Source: an uncultured Marvinbryantia sp. | Lineage (GTDB): Bacteria; Bacillota; Clostridia; Lachnospirales; Lachnospiraceae | Assembly: GCA_934373455.1 (NCBI GenBank) | Contig: CAKRON010000073.1 | Location: forward strand, 1 to 12,498 | Direction: 5' to 3' | DNA length: 12,498 bases | In this document: piece by piece, positions 5,555 through 12,498 of the stretch | Layout of the letters: every line of letters begins with the position of its first letter | Position numbering within the stretch: position 1 is the first letter of the stretch | Program-made: the position numbers and the translations under genes | The notes under the pieces: generated by a model | What the model saw: the letters and a program-made list of their open reading frames with translations, nothing else | Databases searched by the model: none | What the model was told of the DNA's origin: nothing

Positions 5555-8124
5555 ATTTCCCCCTCATCCTGCTTTTCTTCCGAAAGCTGCTGTCTTTCTA
5601 CCAGCTGATAAAATAATCCCCTCTGTTCCATCAGTTCCTCATAATTTCCCTGTTCTGCAATCTTTCCTTCCTGCATAACCAGAATGGTATCACAGTTCTT
5701 TACCGTAGATAACCGGTGTGCGATCATCACCCTTGTAATGTTTCTTCCTTCCATGTTCTCACATACACGTTCCTGCGCCACATTATCCAGTGCACTTGTT
5801 GCCTCGTCAAAAAAGATCACTGTCGGATTGTTCGCCAGTGCCCTGGCAATCATAATTCTCTGCTGCTGCCCACCGGATATCGTACCACCAAACTCCGAGA
5901 CCTCCGTAAAAATTCCCATAGGCATCTGCCGGATATCCTCCCGCATTCCGACCTCAGACATCAGCTTTTCTACTTTCTCCGGTGTAATTCCCGGAGACGC
6001 AAGCTCGATATTGGAATAAATCGTACCGCTGCACAGCCTTCCGTTCTGCAGTACGACACCAAGCTGCCTGCGCAGCTCTCTTTTATCCAGTGTGTCAATA
6101 TCTTTATTATCATAATAAATCTTGCCGCTTCCCGGCTTTTCAAACCCCAGGAGACATTTCAACAGCGTTGATTTTCCACAGCCGCTTGCACCGACGATTC
6201 CCACAAAATCTCCTGCTGCAATCTTAAAAGAAACATCATTGAGTACCGGCTTTTCTTCGCCCTCATAATAAAACACCAGATGATCGGCTTCGATGTTTCC
6301 CTGTATCTTTCCGACACCTCCCGCCATTTCATGCAGCTCCGTCTCCTGGCTGTAAACCGGCTTTACCCTCTTATAGGCGGGAATTGCGGTTCCAAGAACA
6401 AGAAAATAATTAAACATCTGCATGGCCGATGCGGAAAACAGCCCAAATGCAGCACTAAAGGAGCTGTATTCTCCAAGCGTAAGCTGCAGCTCCCGATGCA
6501 TAATGGTGTAATAAATAAATCCCGGATAAAAAATCCCTACCATGACATGAAAGGCTTCTGCCAGATTGGCAAGCCTTGTACTTTTCATATCATTTTCCAC
6601 CGATCCCACATTTTCTTTCTGGTATTCCAGTAATGCCATATCCTCAATCCCGGACAGCTTTACCTTCATGATTCCTGAGAGGAACTGATAAAGGACTGCA
6701 TTTGCCTTCGTTGCCTTTTCAATTTTCTCCCGTTCATGACGCAGCCGCAGATATCCAAAAAGCTGGATCACCAGTGCAGTCAGCAATACCATAATCACTG
6801 CACGTCCAGCAAGCGGCGTTGACTGCCGGAACATCTTAATCACATAAAACACGGAAAGCAGAAATCCAAGGAAAGCCGTGATAACCCCTGTTGAAAGCAT
6901 CTGAAAGACGCCTGCCATTCCCAGAACACGGTTAGCCAGATCCGCACTTCCATACTTTTCAATAAAGTGCTGGGGCATATGCAAAAGACGCTCCATCGTC
7001 GCACCCACAATCGAATATTCCATTCCTTTTGTAATCCGCAGTGTTGCCAGATTCTGTACCAGCATAAAAAACAGATTTCCAACGGAGCAGGAAAAAATAA
7101 CCAGTCCCACTTCCCATATCGCAGTCTTATCTGCCATGGGAATCAGCCTGTCAAACATCATCTCATTAAAAAGCGGAAGCAAAAGTCCTATAAGCGCCGA
7201 TAAAACCGCCATAACCAGAATAATGACCGCATCTCTTGTCCTCACAGACTGAAGCCCAAAGGAAATCACATCTTTCGCCGAAAGCCTTTCTCCCTTCATG
7301 GAATGGTAAAGCATGATTCCCTCCGGCTCTATCCTTTCCACATTCTTCTGGCTGATCAGTTCACTGCTGTTCTCTGCCAGATTATACATCACATAACGAT
7401 GAATTCCTTTCGGAATGCAAAGCACCGGTACGTGTCCCTCTTTCAGATAGCCAAGAAACGCTCCCCCATCCTGCAGATACCACTTTCCCTTTAATGCAAC
7501 TGTTCTCATAACAAAATGGGACATTCTTGCAATATCATATACATCAAAATCAGTTCCATAGGTCGATTCCAGCGCCTGATAAGAGCAGATCTTTATTTTC
7601 ATGTAATTGCACAGCACGCACAGGGTATTATAGGTCAGATTCTCGCTGTGGCTGTGATACTTTAGTCCTCCCGCTTTTAAAAACGGAGATAATAACACCT
7701 GCTGCCGCTGCGCCCTTGCCTTCTTATTCTCATCAATACTGCGCAGTACAACCTCTTCTTCCTTATATATCGTTCCTTCTAAAAAGGCGACAAGCTGCAG
7801 GGTCAGCTTCTCACTTTTCCATTTTCTCTCAGGCAGATGAGTGACAAACTGTTCCCTGACCGCCTGTATTTCCTCCGGCTGCTCCTTTGCCACCTCAATC
7901 TGTGCCGGCTCCGCTGCAAAAAGCTGTAAGCCCCAGTGCTCTTCTCCTCCCTGATAATACACACCGGGAATCTTTACTCCTGCTCCTGCTGAACACAGAT
8001 ACGCACTTTGAAGTACCTGCCCACCTGCAAACCTGGTCACATAAATATTCACTTTTCCGGATACGACCGTTATCACTTCATCCTGCGAAGTGGTACGGTA
8101 TTCCCTGCTGCCTTTCAGTTCCAT
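5551..8124 (-). CDS. NHLP bacteriocin-type ABC exporter, permease/ATPase without active peptidase, 857 aa
   Basis: This matches the second exporter subunit of NHLM/NHLP systems (TIGR03797-like). Residues 1-280 form a soluble N-terminal region with a beta-rich start (TVVSGKVNIYV) and no C39 Cys/His catalytic set, although 155-260 may be a decayed C39-like domain. About 295-590 is the membrane domain. The ATPase domain has Walker A GASGCGKST (645-653), Q-loop Gln693, signature SGGQ (750-753), Walker B FFDE (771-774) and H-loop His803, so all catalytic motifs are intact. It probably pairs with the C39-containing exporter encoded just upstream (9-nt gap) and the HlyD-like adaptor to move the mature core across the membrane. 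The start has AGGAAG 5 nt ahead. Confidence 0.9.
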   Translation of the reverse strand: MELKGSREYRTTSQDEVITVVSGKVNIYVTRFAGGQVLQSAYLCSAGAGVKIPGVYYQGGEEHWGLQLFAAEPAQIEVAKEQPEEIQAVREQFVTHLPERKWKSEKLTLQLVAFLEGTIYKEEEVVLRSIDENKKARAQRQQVLLSPFLKAGGLKYHSHSENLTYNTLCVLCNYMKIKICSYQALESTYGTDFDVYDIARMSHFVMRTVALKGKWYLQDGGAFLGYLKEGHVPVLCIPKGIHRYVMYNLAENSSELISQKNVERIEPEGIMLYHSMKGERLSAKDVISFGLQSVRTRDAVIILVMAVLSALIGLLLPLFNEMMFDRLIPMADKTAIWEVGLVIFSCSVGNLFFMLVQNLATLRITKGMEYSIVGATMERLLHMPQHFIEKYGSADLANRVLGMAGVFQMLSTGVITAFLGFLLSVFYVIKMFRQSTPLAGRAVIMVLLTALVIQLFGYLRLRHEREKIEKATKANAVLYQFLSGIMKVKLSGIEDMALLEYQKENVGSVENDMKSTRLANLAEAFHVMVGIFYPGFIYYTIMHRELQLTLGEYSSFSAAFGLFSASAMQMFNYFLVLGTAIPAYKRVKPVYSQETELHEMAGGVGKIQGNIEADHLVFYYEGEEKPVLNDVSFKIAAGDFVGIVGASGCGKSTLLKCLLGFEKPGSGKIYYDNKDIDTLDKRELRRQLGVVLQNGRLCSGTIYSNIELASPGITPEKVEKLMSEVGMREDIRQMPMGIFTEVSEFGGTISGGQQQRIMIARALANNPTVIFFDEATSALDNVAQERVCENMEGRNITRVMIAHRLSTVKNCDTILVMQEGKIAEQGNYEELMEQRGLFYQLVERQQLSEEKQDEGEI

Positions 8125-8133
8125 AGTTTCTTC

Positions 8134-10320
8134 CTAATTTGATCGAATCAATTCCCTGTATTTTCCATTGCGTGCCATCAGTTCTTCATGTGTTCCACGC
8201 TCCACAATTCTTCCCTTATCCATCACGATGATCTCATCACAATCACGGATTGTAGAAAGCCGCTGTGCAACAATGACACAGGTGCAATGTCTTCTCCTGA
8301 TATGATCAAGAATTTCCTTTTCTGTAATCGCATCAAGAGAGCTGGTAGCCTCATCCATAATAAGGATCGTCGGCCTTGTTACCAGTGCTTTTGCAATCTC
8401 AATCCTCTGCTTCTGTCCGCCGGACAGATTACTTCCATTCTCATTAATCTCATAGTCATAGGCTGCCGGTTTTCTGGTAATTTCTTCATGTACACAGGCA
8501 TCCTTAGCCGCCAGAATCACTTCCTCCTGAGCAATCCCACTGTTCCACAGACAGATATTGTCATAAATACTCCCCCTGAAAAGCGATACATTCTGGGACA
8601 CCACAGAAATACTGGCATGCAGTACTTCCGCAGGGATTCTCTCTGCCGGGATTCCATCAAAAAGAATCTCTCCGCTCCAGGGCTGATACAGGGAACTGAT
8701 CATTTTGGCTACGGTCGACTTCCCGGATCCGCTTGCTCCAACCAGAGCAACCGACTGCCCGCTTTTGATATGAAAATTGAAATTCCGGATAAATGCCTTG
8801 TCCAGCTTTCCATAAGAAAAACTGATGTTTCTAAGCTCTACATCTCCCGTAAGCTTTCCTTTTAAGTACTCCATTTCCGGCTTGGCATACTGTTCATCCT
8901 CGGGATATTTCATAATATCCTCTACACGTCCCATATCATTTTTCACCTGCTGGATGTTTCGTACAAAATCGATGACATCCCCAAACGGCTGGGAAAAGGA
9001 TGCCAGAAATCCGGAAAAAGCCATAATCATTCCGACTGAAAGAGATCCGTTCACTACCAGCATACTTCCTATAATAAGCAGAAGGATCCTGTTAATGGAT
9101 TCAAGCGCGTTGGGAACTACCTCCAGCTTTTTCTGTACGCTCTCAAGCTTCTGGTCCGATGCATTCACAAGCGCATAATACCCAAACAGCTTTCCCGTAT
9201 ATTCATTTTCCGCCCCGATTGCCTTAATCGAATCACTTACTGTGAGACCATTATAAAGATTACCTACCAGCTTTCCCATGTCCTGTCCATATTTCTGTGT
9301 CAGAACCGCAATGCTCTTTGTCGTTATGTAAACCAGAAAAACCGACAGAACAGAAAAAGCCACTCCGACGAGCGCCATTTGCGGACTATAGGACAGCATA
9401 AGAATCAGATAGACAAAAGAAGTAAAAAAACTGATGGCCAGTCCAACGAGTTCTCCTGCCAGAAAAATGCTCACTGCCGTATTATTCTGCACTCTCTGCA
9501 CCAGATCTCCTGCAAATCTCTGTTCAAAAAACACCATCGGAAGACGAAACATATGAGACAGCATATCATCTGAGGAAAGAAGCGTCATTTTACTTTTAAG
9601 CATCAGCTGTATCTTTTCTTTGATATAATAAATATAGCCTTGAAAGATCATGGTACATGCCATGATCAGAAGCAGCCATTTCATCCAGGAATAAGATCCT
9701 TTTACAAGAATATCATCCAGAAATACCTGCGGAAATATCGAGGTCAGGATCCCCGGTGCGATCAGACACACACCAAGCAGAAACAACGCCAGCAGTGTCC
9801 CGTACTGTCCCCGTAACCGCTGTAATCCAAAGGCTGCCAGGGTTCTTTTATTGGTGCTTTTATGGAAATTTTCTCCCGGCTTCAGTGTAAGAACAACTCC
9901 ACTGTAGCCGTCTTCCATTTCCTCTTTACTTAAAATACGTCTCCCCTGTGCCGGATCATTGATATAATACTTTCCATGCTTTACACCCTCGAATACCACA
10001 AAGTGAGAGGCATTCCAGTGAATAATGCAGGGCAGGGAAGCCTTTTCCACCATACGTTCCAGATCACGTACGCTTCCTGATGCTTCCATCCCGTATTTTT
10101 CTGCTGCAAGACAGATATTCTTCGCATTACAGCCGTTTCTGGATACTCCTGTCTCCACCCGGAGCTCCTCCAGCGGAACATATCTCCCATAATACTGCAG
10201 GATCATGGCAAGAGATGCTGCCCCGCATTCTGCCACCTCCATCTGAAATACGGTAGGCGTTTTTACATAGGTACGTTTATGTAGTTTTTTATGATTCCAC
10301 GTATTCTTTTTCTTCCGCAT
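8134..10320 (-). CDS. NHLP bacteriocin-type peptidase-containing ABC exporter (C39), 728 aa
   Basis: An N-terminal C39 peptidase domain (about 20-150) shows oxyanion-hole Gln26, catalytic Cys32 in AECGAAS, His106 in SHFVVF and Asp122 in NDPAQG. It is expected to cut the precursor after the Gly-Gly at its residues 131-132. A membrane domain spans about 160-450, followed by an ATPase domain with Walker A GASGSGKST (528-536), Q-loop Gln576, signature LSGGQ (632-636) and Walker B IMDE (654-657). The H-loop position is Gln686 (IVAQRLST) rather than the usual His, which is notable. It fits the TIGR03796-like first exporter of NHLM systems. It lies 14 nt after the HlyD-like gene and 9 nt before the second exporter gene. 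Confidence 0.92.
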   Translation of the reverse strand: MRKKKNTWNHKKLHKRTYVKTPTVFQMEVAECGAASLAMILQYYGRYVPLEELRVETGVSRNGCNAKNICLAAEKYGMEASGSVRDLERMVEKASLPCIIHWNASHFVVFEGVKHGKYYINDPAQGRRILSKEEMEDGYSGVVLTLKPGENFHKSTNKRTLAAFGLQRLRGQYGTLLALFLLGVCLIAPGILTSIFPQVFLDDILVKGSYSWMKWLLLIMACTMIFQGYIYYIKEKIQLMLKSKMTLLSSDDMLSHMFRLPMVFFEQRFAGDLVQRVQNNTAVSIFLAGELVGLAISFFTSFVYLILMLSYSPQMALVGVAFSVLSVFLVYITTKSIAVLTQKYGQDMGKLVGNLYNGLTVSDSIKAIGAENEYTGKLFGYYALVNASDQKLESVQKKLEVVPNALESINRILLLIIGSMLVVNGSLSVGMIMAFSGFLASFSQPFGDVIDFVRNIQQVKNDMGRVEDIMKYPEDEQYAKPEMEYLKGKLTGDVELRNISFSYGKLDKAFIRNFNFHIKSGQSVALVGASGSGKSTVAKMISSLYQPWSGEILFDGIPAERIPAEVLHASISVVSQNVSLFRGSIYDNICLWNSGIAQEEVILAAKDACVHEEITRKPAAYDYEINENGSNLSGGQKQRIEIAKALVTRPTILIMDEATSSLDAITEKEILDHIRRRHCTCVIVAQRLSTIRDCDEIIVMDKGRIVERGTHEELMARNGKYRELIRSN
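8263..8265 (-). other. H-loop substitution codon (His to Gln) in the C39 exporter
   Basis: The codon is CAG (Gln686) within IVAQRLST, where ABC ATPases normally have His that contacts the ATP gamma-phosphate. The partner exporter keeps His803 in IAHRLST. Confidence 0.7.
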
Positions 10321-10334
10321 TCCTATTCCCCGAT

Positions 10335-12023
10335 TTATTGTGCGAAGTCCAGTTTTTCCTTCAAATAAGGAATCAGCAGTTCAATCGGCTTCTTCTCCCC
10401 TGTAATAACCGTTGCTGCAACCAGCGTTCCTGTAGTCAGCATGACTTCATTTCCCTTTTCACCAGACCACCGGTATCCGCTTGCCGTGCTTTCATCTTCC
10501 TCAAGTCTGCAATGCACCTCCACAACCGCTCCTTCCGCTGAAAACGTCTGGATTAAAGCATCGCTTCCCAAATGTCTTTTCATTTCTGCTGCCGTAGCCA
10601 CATAGGGATTGATATATTCCACCTTCGCAATCATATGTCCATATTCCTGCTTATTTACCGTAGAAGGATAAATCTGTACCTCCATCCCTGTTTCAATCTT
10701 CTTGGCATCGGTCAATGGGACATAACAGATCACCAGATTGTCCCCACTGTTATTTTCAAATATATGAAATACCTCGCCGCCTTTTTGAAGAGCCTTTCCA
10801 ACTGCAATCTGCAGATCATAAACCTCTCCGTTCCGGTCGGCATAGATCTCTCCTTTGCTCGCCCGCTTCTGCAGATCCTCTCTCTGATTCTTCAATTCAT
10901 AGAGAAGTGCGGACTTCTGGTTATCAAACTGTGCCTGATAGGTCTCCAGGCTGAAATCCACATCATTTTCATCCAGTACCATTTTCAGTTCAAGCTGATC
11001 GACCTCATCCTGTAATGCCTTGCAGGTCGTCTGTGCTGTTGTATAAGCCTGCAGCGCCTCGGTATATTCTGTATTCGCAATCATATTCTCTACCTGGGTT
11101 CCGGACAGCTGATTGAGATACTGCAGGTAAGCTCCCCTTACCTGTTCCAGCGTATTGTTCGCTGTATTCAGATTTTCTCCCTGTTGTTCCATAATCACAC
11201 GGTAATCTTCTGCTGCCGCTTCCGCAGATTGTATCTCTGCCCGTGCGGTCCGGTAAGCCTGCAGTTCTTCCTCTGTGGCATTTGATTCATCAAAATGCTC
11301 ATATCTGGCATCAAATGCAGATTTTTTAGTCCGGCAGCTTTCCTTTGCAGAAATATAATTATTCTTTGCTGACTCATACAGATTGAGTCTTGTTGTATAA
11401 TCCTGATTCGCCTCCGAGTATACGACTTCATTCTGCTGTCCTGTCACGGACAACGTAGCAAAATACTTTTCCTTACGTGCGGCCAGATCTGCCTCTTTGG
11501 TTTCCATATCGGCCCTGGCCTGCTGCAGTTTCTCCTTCTTAAGCTTCAGCGTTCCTTCTGTTTCAAGCAGGGTTTTATCCCTGTTCTTTGCTTCCAGCTT
11601 GATCTGGGCCAGCGCTTCCGTATCTCCGGTAAGGATATCAAGCTCACTGTCAAAGGTGATATCTTCCACATAACCAATTCTGGTATCCAGATCCTTAATC
11701 TGATTCAGTTCATCTTCCGTACCAAGCGTCGCTACCAGTTGTCCTTCTTTTACCGTATTGCCTTCTTCTACCAGGATTTCCGTTACAAATCCCTCTGCCG
11801 GTGAATAAAGAACCGACATTCCTTCTTCATCAAGATAAATTCCACTGATATCAATACTGGTTGGAAGCTTTCCCTGAAAGCCCCAGACACACAGCCCCGC
11901 TATGATCAGTAATGCACCAATGATCGAGATCCACAGTGATGGAGATACTAAAACGATCGCCTTGTCCAGCTGATCTCTCGTCGCTATTCGGTTTAACGCA
12001 TTTCGATTATACATCTTACTCAC
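10335..12023 (-). CDS. NHLM-type HlyD-like secretion adaptor, 562 aa
   Basis: This membrane-fusion-type protein links the ABC exporters to the outside (TIGR03794-like). A short cytoplasmic N-terminus is followed by one membrane helix (about 29-49). Then comes a lipoyl/biotinyl-like half (YSPAEGFVTEILVEEGNTV, about 73-91), a very long charged coiled coil (about 135-390), the second lipoyl-like half (GEIYADRNGEVYDLQIAVGKALQKG, about 391-415) and a beta-rich C-terminus. The start is a GTG at 12023 with GAGGA 7 nt ahead; an ATG three codons later is the alternative. It is the first gene of the RiPP operon, directly after promoter copy C and 14 nt before the C39 exporter. As the host is Gram-positive, no outer-membrane partner is expected. 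Confidence 0.9.
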   Translation of the reverse strand: MSKMYNRNALNRIATRDQLDKAIVLVSPSLWISIIGALLIIAGLCVWGFQGKLPTSIDISGIYLDEEGMSVLYSPAEGFVTEILVEEGNTVKEGQLVATLGTEDELNQIKDLDTRIGYVEDITFDSELDILTGDTEALAQIKLEAKNRDKTLLETEGTLKLKKEKLQQARADMETKEADLAARKEKYFATLSVTGQQNEVVYSEANQDYTTRLNLYESAKNNYISAKESCRTKKSAFDARYEHFDESNATEEELQAYRTARAEIQSAEAAAEDYRVIMEQQGENLNTANNTLEQVRGAYLQYLNQLSGTQVENMIANTEYTEALQAYTTAQTTCKALQDEVDQLELKMVLDENDVDFSLETYQAQFDNQKSALLYELKNQREDLQKRASKGEIYADRNGEVYDLQIAVGKALQKGGEVFHIFENNSGDNLVICYVPLTDAKKIETGMEVQIYPSTVNKQEYGHMIAKVEYINPYVATAAEMKRHLGSDALIQTFSAEGAVVEVHCRLEEDESTASGYRWSGEKGNEVMLTTGTLVAATVITGEKKPIELLIPYLKEKLDFAQ

Positions 12024-12038
12024 AGTAGTTTCCTCATT

Positions 12039-12114
12039 GATCCTTCTAATGCCTTTCCAATTTTCACTGGTATATACACAATAGTATAGCGGGTTTACTC
12101 TTTGTTTACAAGTT
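12039..12114 (-). repeat. 5' module copy C (promoter and decayed small-gene start)
   Basis: It matches copy B (275-375) from AACTTG before the -35 box to the start region. The ribosome binding site is AAAGGCATTAGAAGG instead of AAAGGCGGTAGAAAG, and the ATG of the small gene is ATC here (12041-12039). Translation instead begins 16 nt further on at the adaptor GTG with its own GAGGA. Confidence 0.85.
12083..12111 (-). promoter_or_regulatory. Sigma-A type promoter of the RiPP operon
   Basis: TTGTAA (12111-12106) and TATACT (12088-12083) are separated by 17 bp. The spacer sequence is the same as in the promoter at 344-372, with one change in the -35 box (T for C). The expected transcription start is near 12076, giving a leader of about 55 nt to the GTG at 12023. 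Confidence 0.78.
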
Positions 12115-12270
12115 CCATACCCCCTGTTCGTTTACCGGACATCCATAGGTACAGACATATTTATCCCCTATCTCTTCTCCGTTTCTACATTAATTCTCCG
12201 TATGATTGCTTCTTAAAAATCCTGTAACTTCAATTTCAAAATTATATTCCTCTGCATACCACTTTTTCAT
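12106..12270 (-). pseudogene. TIGR04076-like small protein gene, in-frame stop and 3' truncation
   Basis: An ATG at 12270 follows AAGGAGA and reads MKKWYAEEYNFEIEVTGFL to RSNHTEN, then meets TAA at 12192-12190. The same frame continues directly with CRNGEEIGDKYVCTYGCPVNEQG, which fits the Cys-containing middle of the TIGR04076 family as I know it, so the TAA most likely replaced a Tyr codon. The family sequence then ends abruptly near 12119 and the frame runs into the RiPP promoter, stopping at 12108-12106 inside the -35 region. Roughly the C-terminal half of the family (usually around 80-100 residues) is missing. A 26-residue peptide could still be made from the intact ribosome binding site. 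Confidence 0.75.
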
Positions 12271-12283
12271 AGATTTTCTCCTT

Positions 12284-12306
12284 AAAAAATGAATGTTTTA
12301 CATTCA
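12284..12306 (-). terminator. Weak terminator-like hairpin after the right-edge gene
   Basis: TGAATGT and ACATTCA form a 7-bp AT-rich stem with a 3-nt loop, followed directly by six T residues on the minus strand. It overlaps the stop codon of the right-edge gene and sits just before the ribosome binding site of the broken TIGR04076-like gene. The low GC of the stem makes its strength doubtful. Confidence 0.5.
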
Positions 12307-12498
12307 CCGTAATAAATTAATTTCCCATGCGCTGGCTTTGGGCAGAATGGAAACACCATTCCACTGGTAATTGTCCAGTCCAATATCCTCGGGTGTGACA
12401 GACTGATATTCTCCTTCTACGCCATTAATCTTTATTTTAGAATCATCAATTTCAACTATAACCGCAAAAGGCTCTTTATATGTTAAAATTCCGTTAAG
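12304..12498 (-). CDS. C-terminal end of an unidentified protein (runs off the right edge)
   Basis: A frame open from the window edge gives 64 residues before a TGA at 12306-12304, including FAVIVEIDDSKIKINGVEG and a tail reading WNGVSILPKASAWEINLLR. Alternating hydrophobic and polar residues suggest beta strands, as in a C-terminal beta-sandwich domain. I do not recognise the family. It ends 34 nt before the start of the broken TIGR04076-like gene, with a weak hairpin between them. Confidence 0.6.
   Translation of the reverse strand, partial: LNGILTYKEPFAVIVEIDDSKIKINGVEGEYQSVTPEDIGLDNYQWNGVSILPKASAWEINLLR

Larger units (their letters stand above)
1991..12111 (-). other. NHLP/proteusin-like RiPP operon (promoter to terminator)
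   Basis: Six genes run in one direction with 1 to 24 nt gaps or a 4-nt overlap: adaptor, C39 exporter, second exporter, epimerase-like 1, epimerase-like 2, precursor. They are bounded by a 17-bp-spacer promoter and an intrinsic terminator. I saw no convincing internal promoter before the precursor, so the peptide gene seems to depend on a transcript of about 10 kb unless an unseen promoter exists. Confidence 0.8.

Noticed and set aside
5684..8126. Many plus-strand frames opposite the exporter and radical SAM genes
   Set aside because: They are antisense shadows with no ribosome binding sites, no recognisable domains and fragmentary lengths.
1..12498. CRISPR array, tRNA, rRNA or transposase
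   Set aside because: No regularly spaced repeats, no cloverleaf-like or rRNA-like sequence and no transposase-like frame were found on reading both strands.

Overview
This window carries a RiPP (ribosomally made, post-translationally modified peptide) locus of the NHLP/proteusin type. The host is most likely a gut-type Firmicute near Lachnospiraceae. The reasons are strong AAGGAG-like ribosome binding sites, moderate GC, sigma-A type promoters, and flanking fragments of families I associate with Lachnospiraceae (a TIGR04076-like small protein, a SPASM-type radical SAM protein and a PAP2-like membrane protein). Genus cannot be fixed from sequence alone. Every gene found is on the minus strand, so transcription runs from high to low coordinates.

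Central region (about 12112 down to 1991): a single operon-like block. In transcription order it holds an HlyD-type adaptor (NHLM secretion protein), a C39-peptidase ABC exporter, a second ABC exporter without C39 catalytic residues, two tandem paralogous radical SAM proteins that resemble PoyD-type peptide epimerases, and a 186-residue NHLP-leader precursor ending in a 54-residue Ala/Val/Gly-rich core after a Gly-Gly site. Gaps between genes are 1 to 18 nt, or a 4-nt overlap. A promoter with a 17-bp spacer precedes the first gene and a hairpin plus T-run follows the precursor. The simplest model is that the leader guides the core to the two radical SAM enzymes, which install D-residues. The C39 domain then cuts after Gly-Gly and the paired ABC proteins with the HlyD adaptor export a hydrophobic, probably membrane-active peptide. 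No other modifying enzyme and no dedicated immunity gene is visible.

Left flank (1 to about 1990): two small genes sharing the same 5' module and first eight codons (one cut by the window edge), a PAP2-like membrane protein with a degenerate active site, and a radical SAM/SPASM gene whose catalytic core has been deleted. A palindrome and a tiny ORF with a perfect Shine-Dalgarno lie just upstream of that pseudogene.

Right flank (about 12106 to 12498): a TIGR04076-like gene broken by an in-frame stop and cut off at the RiPP promoter, and the C-terminal end of an unidentified gene with a weak terminator-like hairpin.

The promoter/leader module before the RiPP operon is nearly the same as the one before the 63-residue small gene 12 kb away, and a partial copy precedes the left-edge gene. 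Broken genes on both sides, together with this repeat, suggest the operon was inserted or rearranged here and share a control region with the small-protein genes.
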